Shown piece by piece: positions 16,692 through 25,185 of a DNA stretch of 64,000 bases. The DNA is from Arcticibacter sp045629565. GTDB taxonomy: Bacteria; Bacteroidota; Bacteroidia; Sphingobacteriales; Sphingobacteriaceae. The notes below the pieces were generated by a model. That model saw nothing but the letters and a program-made list of their open reading frames with translations. It was not told the origin of the DNA and searched no databases. Position 1 is the stretch's first letter. Each line of letters starts with the position of its first letter. Position numbers and translations under genes: made by a program. Location: the NCBI RefSeq assembly GCF_045629565.1, contig NZ_JAZQRL010000126.1:109971-173970 (forward strand), written 5' to 3'.

Positions 16692-18575
16692 ATGCAAGAG
16701 AAAGGAACTATTTCGATCCACACCGAGAACATCTTCCCCATTATTAAGAAGTTCTTATATTCTGACAATGAAATTTTCTTACGTGAGCTTGTATCTAATG
16801 CCGTAGATGCGACACAAAAGATCAAACGCTTATCATCCCTGGGCCAGTATACCGGAGAGCTCGGCAAGTTACAAGTTGAAGTTGCCTTCGACGCAGAGAA
16901 GAAAACACTCACAATCTCTGATCCTGGTATCGGGATGACTGCAGAGGAGATAAAAAAATATATCAACCAGATTGCGTTTTCCGGAGCTACGGAATTCGTG
17001 GAAAAATTCAAAGATGCAAAGGACGCGAACGAACTGATTGGCAAATTTGGCCTGGGCTTCTATTCTGCCTTCATGGTGGCAGACAATGTTGAAATCCAGA
17101 CGCTTTCTTATCAGGAAGGCGCGCAGCCGGCACGCTGGATATGTGATGGCAGCACTGAATTTGAAATAACAGAGGGTTCCCGCACATCCAGAGGTACAGA
17201 CATTATCCTCCATATTAATTCAGAGTCGGAAGAGTTTCTTGACAAGGCCAGGCTTCAGCAGATCCTTGATAAGTACTGTCGCTTCTTACCGGTGCCGATC
17301 AAATTCGGTACAACAACGGAGAGTGAGCCTGACGGCGAGGATGAAGAAGGCAAACCAAAGTATACCTCTGTAGAAGTTGATAATATCATTAACAACCCTA
17401 ATCCGATCTGGACAAAAGCCCCTGCTGATCTAAAAGACGAGGATTATCTGGCATTCTATAAAGAGCTTTATCCGTTTTCTGAAGATCCTCTTTTCTGGAT
17501 TCACCTCAACGTTGATTATCCTTTCAACCTCACAGGAGTTTTATACTTCCCGAAGGTGAAGAACGACTTCGATATTCAGCGTAATAAAATTAAGTTGTTT
17601 TCCCGCCAGGTTTTCATTACTGACGAGGTAAAAGATATCGTTCCGGAGTTTCTTATGTTATTGCATGGAGTAATTGACTCTCCGGATATTCCACTGAACG
17701 TATCCAGAAGTTTCCTGCAGGCAGATAGCAATGTAAAGAAAATCAACAATTATATCACCCGCAAAGTAGCGGACAAATTGGGTGACCTTTACAAGAAAGA
17801 CCGTAAGGCTTATGAAGAGAAATGGAAAGACATCGGCCTCTTTATTAAATACGGAATGGTGAGTGAAGAGAAGTTTTATGAAAAAGCAAAAGATTTCGCT
17901 CTGCTGGTAAATACTAAGAATGAGTATTATACCCTCGAAGAATACAAAGCTAAAGTTCAGCCTCTTCAGACAGATAAGGACGGTAATCTTGTATATCTGT
18001 ATACGAACGATGCTTCTAAGCAGGATTCGTATATCCAGTCTGCCAACAGGAAAGATTATGATGTCTTGGTTATGGACTCCCCTATCGATAACCACTTCAT
18101 TAATCAGCTTGAACAAAAGCTTGAAAAAACTTCACTTAAGCGTGTTGACGCTGATGTTGCGGACAAATTAATCGCAAAAGATGACAGTCCTGCGCATATT
18201 TTGACTGAAGATCAGGTTAAGGTGGTGAAAGATATCTTCGATAAAGCCATCCAGAAGCCAACATATAAGGTAGAAGTGGAAAGCATCAGTCCAGACGAGC
18301 TACCGGTTCACGTTTCGATGGATGAGTTTATGAGACGTATGAAAGACATGGCGCAAATGGGCGGTGGAATGGGCTTTTATGGTTCATTCCCTGACAGCTA
18401 CAAGGTTGCGGTAAACGGTAACCATCCGCTTATCGGACGAATCCTTGCGAGTGAAAGCGAAGAGGAAAAAATAAACCTCGCTAAACAAGCTGTTGATCTG
18501 GCTATGTTATCTCAAGGTCTGTTAACAGGCGCAGATCTTACTGAATTTGTTAAGAGAAGTGTTCGGTTAATATAA
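16692..18575 (+). CDS. htpG: Molecular chaperone HtpG (Hsp90)
   Basis: Cytoplasmic ATP-dependent Hsp90 chaperone of 627 residues (E. coli 624). The GHKL ATPase domain shows ELVSNAVDA with N36, DPGIGM near 77-82 and GKFGLGFYSAF. The middle domain has the client and gamma-phosphate region with VSRSFLQ, and the C-terminal dimerisation domain is complete. The N-terminus has the short bacterial form, with no mitochondrial or ER targeting. A strong stem-loop follows 15 bases after the stop. Confidence 0.97.
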   Translation: MQEKGTISIHTENIFPIIKKFLYSDNEIFLRELVSNAVDATQKIKRLSSLGQYTGELGKLQVEVAFDAEKKTLTISDPGIGMTAEEIKKYINQIAFSGATEFVEKFKDAKDANELIGKFGLGFYSAFMVADNVEIQTLSYQEGAQPARWICDGSTEFEITEGSRTSRGTDIILHINSESEEFLDKARLQQILDKYCRFLPVPIKFGTTTESEPDGEDEEGKPKYTSVEVDNIINNPNPIWTKAPADLKDEDYLAFYKELYPFSEDPLFWIHLNVDYPFNLTGVLYFPKVKNDFDIQRNKIKLFSRQVFITDEVKDIVPEFLMLLHGVIDSPDIPLNVSRSFLQADSNVKKINNYITRKVADKLGDLYKKDRKAYEEKWKDIGLFIKYGMVSEEKFYEKAKDFALLVNTKNEYYTLEEYKAKVQPLQTDKDGNLVYLYTNDASKQDSYIQSANRKDYDVLVMDSPIDNHFINQLEQKLEKTSLKRVDADVADKLIAKDDSPAHILTEDQVKVVKDIFDKAIQKPTYKVEVESISPDELPVHVSMDEFMRRMKDMAQMGGGMGFYGSFPDSYKVAVNGNHPLIGRILASESEEEKINLAKQAVDLAMLSQGLLTGADLTEFVKRSVRLI

Positions 18576-18590
18576 GCCTATCCCCCTTTC

Positions 18591-18627
18591 AAAAGCCCCC
18601 GGTCGCTTCTTCGTCCCGGGGGCTTTT
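18591..18627. terminator. Bidirectional intrinsic terminator between htpG and the porin gene
   Basis: A perfect 12-bp stem AAAAGCCCCCGG / CCGGGGGCTTTT with a 13-base loop. A T-run on each strand lets it end transcripts arriving from both sides. Confidence 0.9.
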
Positions 18628-18630
18628 CTG

Positions 18631-19755
18631 TTAAAAGCGGACCTGCATTTGTGCTACTGCAATATTATATCTCTTTTTGGGGTTTACGGTGGTACTGTGA
18701 TTGAACATCTCCATGGTGTACCCTAACTGCAACCGCGCAAAATAGTCATCAGTAAACTCAAGGCTTAGCATGGGGGTAAGTGTTTGCCGTTGGTTTCTAT
18801 TTATACGGTAGTTCTCATCGAGACACTCATAACGCGAAGATAATTCGATAGATCTAAGCCTTGGATGCTTATATTCGTACCTAAGATTAGGAAACAGATA
18901 AAATCCACGATTTAGATAAGTTCCTGCGGAATGAACCGGGGTCGTGCCGGCAGTTCGGAAGGCTGCTATATTAGCACCCTGTTTATACTCCCCCGAAAGG
19001 TCAAGCTTCAGACGTTCTGACAAGGGAATGAATACCGACATATCGACCCCCATCGCAGAAACGTGTTCTCCCTCAAGTGCTGTCAGAGCTCCGTTTATTC
19101 CTAGCTTGAGATTTTTAAAATATCCGCTTTCCAGCCTGGCATAGAAGTTTTTTCCGTTATCGTTATCCATAGCCTGGTTTCTGTTGTTACCGTTATAAAC
19201 ACCTACATAATAATGCAGAGGAACATTCCCTGGATGCAGCTCTCCATACAGCGTGATCCCAAGTTGGAATCCCTGCCATCCGCTTGCACTGAATAAATAA
19301 TATTGATTAGAATAGTCGAGGGATTTAATAATGTCGGCGGGGTATATATCTTCTGCGCCAAAGAATGGCCGGAACTGTCCCATTTGAACATTAAAAGCGC
19401 TGTTAAAACGATAACGGATAAAGGCGTTTTCCAGAACCTTTGCCTGTGGATTGCCGGAAAAATCGGCCAGATTAACCATTATATTGGCGTCCAAATGATT
19501 ATTAATATCCGTTCGCAACATAACTCTTACACGCTTAAGCGAAAAGCTGTTGCTTACTCCTTTATCCAGACATGCGTTGCCCCCTACATCCACGCTGTCG
19601 GTCATGGAATAGGTGTATCTTAATTGAACCAGACCTGAAAGTATCGTGTTCCGCTTAAAATTCGAAAAGTTAATAGCTGTGGAGTCTTCCTGAGCGATAC
19701 TTTGATAGGGTATCGAAGCCAGAATAAGAAATACAAGAATAGAACAGGTACGCAT
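18631..19755 (-). CDS. Phosphate-selective porin O/P family protein
   Basis: Outer-membrane beta-barrel of 374 residues from the ATG at 19755; the frame extends to a TTG eight codons earlier. A signal peptide (about 1-22, ending SIAQ) is followed by alternating strands rich in aromatic residues, such as GLVQLRYTYS, ANIMVNLADFSG and NVQMGQFRPFFG, ending in the terminal strand AVAQMQVRF, with the final Phe needed for barrel insertion. These match OprO/OprP-type porins, which favour anions such as phosphate. Channel selectivity cannot be read from the sequence. Confidence 0.85.
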   Translation of the reverse strand: MRTCSILVFLILASIPYQSIAQEDSTAINFSNFKRNTILSGLVQLRYTYSMTDSVDVGGNACLDKGVSNSFSLKRVRVMLRTDINNHLDANIMVNLADFSGNPQAKVLENAFIRYRFNSAFNVQMGQFRPFFGAEDIYPADIIKSLDYSNQYYLFSASGWQGFQLGITLYGELHPGNVPLHYYVGVYNGNNRNQAMDNDNGKNFYARLESGYFKNLKLGINGALTALEGEHVSAMGVDMSVFIPLSERLKLDLSGEYKQGANIAAFRTAGTTPVHSAGTYLNRGFYLFPNLRYEYKHPRLRSIELSSRYECLDENYRINRNQRQTLTPMLSLEFTDDYFARLQLGYTMEMFNHSTTVNPKKRYNIAVAQMQVRF

Positions 19756-19854
19756 ATTGAACGGGTGTAAACCATGCAATATTACTTCTTAGCCAGCGAT
19801 ATAAATATGCGCCAAATCACTGCCGCATGTGAGAGCCGCCAGTGGCTCAAGATA

Positions 19855-20208
19855 CTATCCTGTGTAAATAACTCCGGAGGTAGGCGTTTCGTTGATTTCA
19901 ATCTTAGAAAGCAAGGGCATTAAAGGCTTTATTTTGATCCAAAACCATTCGGCAAGACGTTCACTTGTAGGGTTCTCAAGACCAGGGATCTCGTTCAGCA
20001 GGCGATGATCCAAACTCTTAACCAGTGGGTCGACCGCATCCTTCAAATCTGTAAAATCTACCAGCCATCCGGTAAGAGGATCCACATCGCCCTCCAGGAA
20101 AACGGTAAGTGTATACGTGTGACCGTGCATTCTTCCGCATTTATGGTTTTCACTTACATAGGGAAGGAAATGCGCGGAATCAAATGAAAATTGTTTGTAA
20201 ATAACCAT
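19855..20208 (-). CDS. queD: 6-carboxytetrahydropterin synthase (QueD/PTPS family)
   Basis: Converts dihydroneopterin triphosphate to 6-carboxytetrahydropterin, an early step in queuosine synthesis; 117 residues from the ATG at 20208. Zinc ligands are H13 (SAHFL), H28 and H30 (RMHGH), and C24 of NHKCGRMHGH is the catalytic Cys. The C-terminal half has the catalytic Asp-His region (KSLDHRLLNE) and ends with a substrate-binding Glu in IEINETP. The frame also opens at an upstream TTG at 20229, which would lie inside the promoter box. No other queuosine gene is nearby. Confidence 0.9.
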   Translation of the reverse strand: MVIYKQFSFDSAHFLPYVSENHKCGRMHGHTYTLTVFLEGDVDPLTGWLVDFTDLKDAVDPLVKSLDHRLLNEIPGLENPTSERLAEWFWIKIKPLMPLLSKIEINETPTSGVIYTG

Positions 20209-20226
20209 GTAGGAAAGGAATAGGGT

Positions 20227-20234
20227 CAAAGATA
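20227..20234 (-). promoter_or_regulatory. -7 promoter element of queD
   Basis: The minus strand reads TATCTTTG, an exact TAnnTTTG match, 18 bases before the ATG at 20208. It supports that start over the TTG at 20229. Confidence 0.5.
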
Positions 20235-20265
20235 AGACAAAACCTACATTTGACCCTAAAAATTA

Positions 20266-21381
20266 TTATTGCAATAGCCGCCGAACGTCCTCGTATGCCA
20301 AAGCGTGCGAATCAGCGACAGCCTTATAGGTTACAAATCCGCCTAAAGTATTTACACCCTTAAGCAGAGCTTCGTTCTCCAGGCAAGCCCGTCTATATCC
20401 TTTGTTAGCGATCTGGATAGCATAGGGTACGGTAACATTTGTCAATGCGAGCGTTGATGTATGAGGTACCGCGCCTGGCATATTGGCGACAGAATAATGC
20501 ACTACACCATGTTTCATGAACACTGGATTATCATGAGTGGTGATGCGGTCTGACGTTTCGAAGCTGCCCCCCTGATCTATTGCGATATCAACCACAACAG
20601 AGCCGGGCTCCATCGACATAACCATTTCCTCTGATACAAGAGTAGGCGCCTTAGCACCCGGAATTAACACAGCGCCTATTACGAGATCAGACTCTCTGAC
20701 CGCTTCAGCAATGTTGTGAGGGTTCGACATGAGCGTGTTGATATTGCTGCCAAAGATATCATCCAACTGGCGCAGACGATCGGGATTAAGGTCGATAATG
20801 GTCACATCCGCACCGAGTCCCACCGCAATTTTCGCCGCATTCGTTCCTGCTACTCCCCCTCCGATGACCGTTACCCTGGCTCGTCTGACTCCGGGAACTC
20901 CACCGAGTAGCACTCCCTTGCCACCTTCCGGCTTTTCGAGAAATCTCGCACCCACCTGGGCTGCCATTCTACCGGCTACTTCGCTCATGGGCGTTAATAA
21001 GGGCAAAGATCCGTTCTCTAACTGCACCGTTTCATAAGCTATACCAACCACTTCATTGTCGATCAGCGCCTTCGTTAACTCAGGCTCCGCTGCAAGGTGG
21101 AGGTATGTGAATAAAATCAGTCCAGAACGGAAGTACCGGTACTCGGAAGGAATGGGTTCTTTAACCTTCATGATCATATCCATCGCCCAAATGTCGGCGG
21201 GGCTGTCTAAGATCACAGCCCCTGCGTCCTGATATTGCTTATCAGAAAAGCCTGAGCCCAATCCAGCACCTCTTTCTATGAAAACCTCATGACCAAAGCG
21301 GGTCAAATAAGTAACTCCGGCAGGAGTCATAGCAACCCTGTTCTCATTATTTTTAATTTCTGCAGGAACTGCAATACGCAT
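20266..21381 (-). CDS. ald: Alanine dehydrogenase
   Basis: NAD-dependent enzyme interconverting L-alanine with pyruvate and ammonia; 371 residues, as usual. R15 (ENRVAM), K74 (MKVKEP) and H95 (YLHLA) fit the pyruvate-binding and catalytic residues, and the Rossmann motif VIGGGVAGTNAA starts near 172 with Asp in VTIIDLN binding the adenosine ribose. Transhydrogenase alpha subunits are related but lack this exact length and C-terminus. It appears to be a single-gene unit. Confidence 0.94.
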   Translation of the reverse strand: MRIAVPAEIKNNENRVAMTPAGVTYLTRFGHEVFIERGAGLGSGFSDKQYQDAGAVILDSPADIWAMDMIMKVKEPIPSEYRYFRSGLILFTYLHLAAEPELTKALIDNEVVGIAYETVQLENGSLPLLTPMSEVAGRMAAQVGARFLEKPEGGKGVLLGGVPGVRRARVTVIGGGVAGTNAAKIAVGLGADVTIIDLNPDRLRQLDDIFGSNINTLMSNPHNIAEAVRESDLVIGAVLIPGAKAPTLVSEEMVMSMEPGSVVVDIAIDQGGSFETSDRITTHDNPVFMKHGVVHYSVANMPGAVPHTSTLALTNVTVPYAIQIANKGYRRACLENEALLKGVNTLGGFVTYKAVADSHALAYEDVRRLLQ

Positions 21382-21590
21382 AAACTAATGTTTAATATTT
21401 TTAAAATAAAGATGCCTTATTTAAGAGATAAGACAGGAAAAGCAGGTAAATATACAAATATGACAAATTATATAGAGAGAAAACGCTATTATTTACAACA
21501 AATTGTCAGATCAATATAGAATTTAAATACCTAATGCTTGGAGTGATATACTTCCCAAAAAGTAATTTTCTTCATCGGACATCTAACGGA

Positions 21591-22127
21591 TCATCCCAGG
21601 GAGACAGAAATGTCAAAATGGTTTAATCCGTCAACTTCTTTAAAAAGGTATCGAACCGAATCTGACGATTTAAGCAAAATCAATAGGCCGTAATGTTCCT
21701 CCATTTCCATGATCTGATCAGGAGAATGTATGGGATACTCAACAACTTCAAATAAAAGTGAATAGGGAGAATCGACGATGGCATAAATACAATAAAGCTC
21801 ATCTTTATGTATTTCGATCTGCTCACCGACAAATGACCCGTGTAGGGGTAAATGTCCGTATTTCTTCAGATAAAAAGGCTTTCCGTTATCGGTCTTTCTT
21901 ATATTAATTACCTTATCACTGATATCAATATTCAGTACGCTATTCTCTGCACCAGAATGCTTCACAGCATTTGTCAACAGCTCCACAATAACGTGCCGAC
22001 AATTATTAACCTTAACCGCATAGCGCTCCGGAGAGACATTCTCCCTGATGAAGCTTATGACTTCATACATCAATGGCTGAATGCTCTGTACTTTATTATC
22101 AAAGAAAAACTGCTTGTTTAAAAACAT
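21591..22127 (-). CDS. HATPase-domain regulator (RsbW/anti-sigma kinase-like)
   Basis: Protein of 178 residues with a GHKL ATP-binding domain: the N-box is VELLTNAVKHSG (48-59, metal-binding N53) and a G1-like box is TDNGKPF (79-85, D80). There is no DHp or receiver domain, so it is not a classical histidine kinase; the family phosphorylates STAS proteins. The later part lacks an obvious GTGLG lid, and the C-terminal half is divergent. It follows the STAS gene by 11 bases and is the last gene of the cassette, the natural partner of that STAS protein. Kinase activity is inferred. Confidence 0.72.
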   Translation of the reverse strand: MFLNKQFFFDNKVQSIQPLMYEVISFIRENVSPERYAVKVNNCRHVIVELLTNAVKHSGAENSVLNIDISDKVINIRKTDNGKPFYLKKYGHLPLHGSFVGEQIEIHKDELYCIYAIVDSPYSLLFEVVEYPIHSPDQIMEMEEHYGLLILLKSSDSVRYLFKEVDGLNHFDISVSLG

Positions 22128-22138
22128 ATGGTTTTACA

Positions 22139-22483
22139 CTATCCGGCAACCCATCCATCTTCATACGAAGCGGGTACCACTTTAAACACCTTAAAGACCT
22201 TATCCATTCTAATCATCTCAAACAAGTTAAGGATGTTTTCATTAAGACCATATACCGCCAAATCTCCCCCCTTTGTCAAAGCGTATTTAAGTGAAGCAAC
22301 CAACGCACCAAGAAATGAACTGTCTATATACTGGACGTTTTCAAATGAGATGAGAATCTGTTTCTGCCCCGAATCTATCGCTGTGATGAGTTCGTGTTTG
22401 AAAACATCAGCCTGCTCCATATTGGCTTCGGCAATCATGATGGTTGCAATGTGATAATTACTATATGCTGTTATTTCAATCAT
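22139..22483 (-). CDS. STAS domain anti-anti-sigma factor
   Basis: Single STAS domain of 114 residues, with the phosphorylatable loop YIDSSFLG (52-59; a Ser of DSS at 54-56) and the preceding strand QILISFENV. In partner switching the dephosphorylated form captures the HATPase kinase. It is encoded 16 bases after the REC-PP2C phosphatase and 11 bases before the HATPase gene, so all three components of a partner switch sit in order in one unit. It differs from the STAS protein at 2992-3369. Confidence 0.85.
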   Translation of the reverse strand: MIEITAYSNYHIATIMIAEANMEQADVFKHELITAIDSGQKQILISFENVQYIDSSFLGALVASLKYALTKGGDLAVYGLNENILNLFEMIRMDKVFKVFKVVPASYEDGWVAG

Positions 22484-22499
22484 AACTAAATGCTGTCTA

Positions 22500-23630
22500 T
22501 TATACTTTTTCGATTATAACCAAACTTCTGTCGTCGACTACACTCTGGTCCACATTATCCGAGAACATCTCGTTTTTGATCTCCTTGTAAGTATCTGCTT
22601 GACCAAGAAGCCGTCCGAGCTTCTGGACAAACAGAGCGTAATCCGACGTCTTTCCTGTTTCACCTACGAAATCAATCATTCCGTCAGTTATTGCTACTAA
22701 CTGGTCACCTGTATGCATTTCCAGGACATCTTCCTGATACATTCCATTTTCAAGTATCCCTAGTAGAAGTCCCTCTGACTGTACACAGGAAATGCGTCCA
22801 TCAGCTTTTCGGAAGTGAATAACCGGTAAATCGCCTGCTCCCGCATAATAAACCTTAGAGGCCGCCTGATCAATCATCATAAGGGAAAGCGTGGAAAGCA
22901 CATCTCCCAAAACGGGGTCAAGACAAACGATGCGGTTAATCTTGTTGAGGATACTGGCGGGCGACGAAATGCCGTCAAATACACAAAGGCGAATCGCTGA
23001 ACGTATGTAACTTAAAAAATTGAAGGAAAAAAACCAGGCTCCCCATTTCTTCCCCATCACGTCACCAAGAATTACAAAAATAGAATTCTCATCCGTTTTA
23101 ATAAAGTCAATAAAGTCCCCGCCAGGGTAATGGTTATAGGTTTGATAAAGAAACTGAAGCTTAAATCCCTCTACCTTTGGTGCGGCAAGAGGTACAGAGC
23201 GTAGGTTGAGAGCCTCTGCTGCAGCTCCAATTTCAAACAATGATTTCTCATGCTGCTTCCTAATCGTGTCAAGGATATTATTGAGTTTTGAAACCACCAG
23301 ATGGACCGGCGTGTTCTTATCAATGTAGTCAACGGCTTGCATCTCAAGCCCCTTCTGCATGGTACTTTCATCGGCAAAAGAGGTATAAAAAACAAAAGGA
23401 ATATTTTTGTACCGCTTGTCTCTCAGCAGTACCTTCCTGAACTCAAAACCATCTATCTCAGGCATTGAATAATCAGACAAAACGATGTCGGGAATTTCTT
23501 CATACAAGAGATCAAGAGCTTCACGCACTGATTTCGCAGTCCTGCAACTGAACCCCTTAGCTCCCAAAGCCCGACATATCAGCTGAAGCATAAAACGGTC
23601 GTCATCCACCAACAATATTTTCTTAGCCAT
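22500..23630 (-). CDS. Response regulator with PP2C/SpoIIE-type phosphatase output
   Basis: Two-domain protein of 376 residues. The receiver domain (1-120) has acidic D10 and D11, phospho-acceptor D53 (LSDYSMPE) and K105. After a helical linker, a PP2C (SpoIIE/RsbU) phosphatase domain runs about 150-376, with GGDF at 170-173, GDVMGKKWGA at 189-198 and AITDGMID near 315. It should dephosphorylate the STAS partner when its receiver is phosphorylated. The usual GDVxGKG has an extra residue around K193-W196, a divergence near the metal site. It overlaps the upstream membrane-protein gene by 8 bases. Confidence 0.9.
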   Translation of the reverse strand: MAKKILLVDDDRFMLQLICRALGAKGFSCRTAKSVREALDLLYEEIPDIVLSDYSMPEIDGFEFRKVLLRDKRYKNIPFVFYTSFADESTMQKGLEMQAVDYIDKNTPVHLVVSKLNNILDTIRKQHEKSLFEIGAAAEALNLRSVPLAAPKVEGFKLQFLYQTYNHYPGGDFIDFIKTDENSIFVILGDVMGKKWGAWFFSFNFLSYIRSAIRLCVFDGISSPASILNKINRIVCLDPVLGDVLSTLSLMMIDQAASKVYYAGAGDLPVIHFRKADGRISCVQSEGLLLGILENGMYQEDVLEMHTGDQLVAITDGMIDFVGETGKTSDYALFVQKLGRLLGQADTYKEIKNEMFSDNVDQSVVDDRSLVIIEKV

Positions 23631-24174
23631 GCGGATTGGTTCTTTTCAGGTTATTCAGTGAGTTAAAAAACAAATATACGCCAGTGAAGATAATTACCAA
23701 CGCTATAAGGTCCATCAAAGTCACCCCGTCATTCTGACTGAAGTAAAAAATGGTAAACATTTCGAAATACGGCGGCGCAGGCATGATAACCATCGCAAAT
23801 CCAAGCAAGATCAGAAGCACAGCCAGGATCATCAGCGAGATACCTGATCCTTTATCGGCAGAGATCATTCGGGAGGAATCGTTACTGTCAAGTTTATACT
23901 TAGACAGCAGTTTTTCGAGGTCATCTGCTTTTTCGAGTCGCGACAATGAATTGTCATCCAATTTCTTAAACTCATCAAGATCCTGCAGGGACAATGATTT
24001 ACGTTCGATAGCCTCGTTAAACTTTATATGTAGCTTCTCAATACTGTCACTATCGAGCTTACTGTTATCAAGCAGATGTATTAACTCATCGAGCTTCTTC
24101 TCTGCCGAAACCTTTGCCTCATCAAGCTCCTGGAATTTCCTTATCTCATTCTTTATACGCTTCTCGCTTCCCAA
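23623..24174 (-). CDS. Coiled-coil membrane protein heading the partner-switch cassette
   Basis: I do not recognise the family. The 183-residue product is very rich in Lys, Glu, Asp and Leu up to about residue 110, predicting a long coiled coil facing the cytoplasm, then two transmembrane helices (about 111-131 and 153-171) and a short basic tail. Translation appears to begin at TTG. It overlaps the REC-PP2C gene by 8 bases, so it should be coupled to it, and it may sense or localise the switch at the membrane; that role is inference. Confidence 0.7.
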   Translation of the reverse strand: MGSEKRIKNEIRKFQELDEAKVSAEKKLDELIHLLDNSKLDSDSIEKLHIKFNEAIERKSLSLQDLDEFKKLDDNSLSRLEKADDLEKLLSKYKLDSNDSSRMISADKGSGISLMILAVLLILLGFAMVIMPAPPYFEMFTIFYFSQNDGVTLMDLIALVIIFTGVYLFFNSLNNLKRTNPHG

Positions 24175-24258
24175 TGTTCAAATATTAATTATATTTTTAC
24201 CTTAGATCCCTTTGATGAAACAGGAAATTCTTCCAATAGTAAAAAAATAATTGCCCGA

Positions 24259-25182
24259 ATGAAAAAAGTTTCTGTCATCACAGTCAATTACAATCAGCCT
24301 CAAGTTACAGAAACACTTTTAAAATCCATAGCCGAACACAATAAATATCCAGCACTTCAAATCATAGTTGTAGATAATGGCAGCCTCGTAAACCCGGTTC
24401 CCGATTGGCACGAGAAATACCCCGGTCATAGCTTTTTGCGCTTAGAAACCAACCGGGGATTTGCAGGAGGTAATAACGAAGGTATCAAATTAGCGGACGG
24501 CGATTATATTTTCTTTGTCAACAACGACACAGAGTTTACAGAAGGTCTTGTTGAATCGCTCGTCACTTTACTGGACCAGCATCCACAGATAGGGATGATT
24601 TCGCCCAAGATCAGATATTTCGACCAGCCAGACATCATCCAATACGCTGGATTTACCCCAATGGAATACCATACAGCCAGAAACAAGTGTATTGGAGAGC
24701 TGGAGCCAGATAAGGGACAGTATGACTATAGCACTGGAAAGACAGGGTTTATTCATGGTGCTGCCATGATGGTCAGAAGGTCGGCGATGGAGAAAGCAGG
24801 ATTGATGTTCGAAAGCTTCTTCCTATACTATGAAGAAATGGATTGGTGTGAGCGGATCAGGAACCTTGGATTTGAAATCTGGCTGGATCCACGAGCCCTT
24901 ATATATCACAAAGAATCAGTCTCGGTCGGAAAGAAAAGCGCCCTGAAAGAATATTTCATGAACAGGAACAGGATACTGTTCATCCGCAGAAATGCTCCAT
25001 TGCTCAGTAAATACACCTTTTATGCGTATTTTGCGGCCGTGGTTTTCCCCAGAAATCTGCTCAGATATATGTTCGAAGGACGGTATGACCTGGCAAAACA
25101 GCTAGTTCGCGCAGTGAAATGGAACCTGAGTCACAACAAGGATAGTACGGAACTCGGTTATCCGGTACACAAAATTAAGTAA
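24259..25182 (+). CDS. Family 2 glycosyltransferase (rhamnosyltransferase-like)
   Basis: Cytoplasmic GT-A enzyme of 307 residues. The nucleotide-sugar motifs are VDNGS at 38-42 and the DxD-like FVNND at 86-90; GGNNEG and FLYYEEMDWCERI match the acceptor and base region of the WcaE/rhamnosyl subgroup. The C-terminal part has one or two amphipathic helices for membrane contact. It would add a sugar to a surface polysaccharide or glycolipid. The next glycosyltransferase starts 3 bases after its stop, so the pair forms one unit, divergent from the partner-switch cassette. Confidence 0.87.
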   Translation: MKKVSVITVNYNQPQVTETLLKSIAEHNKYPALQIIVVDNGSLVNPVPDWHEKYPGHSFLRLETNRGFAGGNNEGIKLADGDYIFFVNNDTEFTEGLVESLVTLLDQHPQIGMISPKIRYFDQPDIIQYAGFTPMEYHTARNKCIGELEPDKGQYDYSTGKTGFIHGAAMMVRRSAMEKAGLMFESFFLYYEEMDWCERIRNLGFEIWLDPRALIYHKESVSVGKKSALKEYFMNRNRILFIRRNAPLLSKYTFYAYFAAVVFPRNLLRYMFEGRYDLAKQLVRAVKWNLSHNKDSTELGYPVHKIK

Positions 25183-25185
25183 CAT

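Noticed and set aside
17658..18116. 152-codon minus frame inside htpG
   Set aside because: It runs antisense to a conserved chaperone and has no start signal or family pattern.
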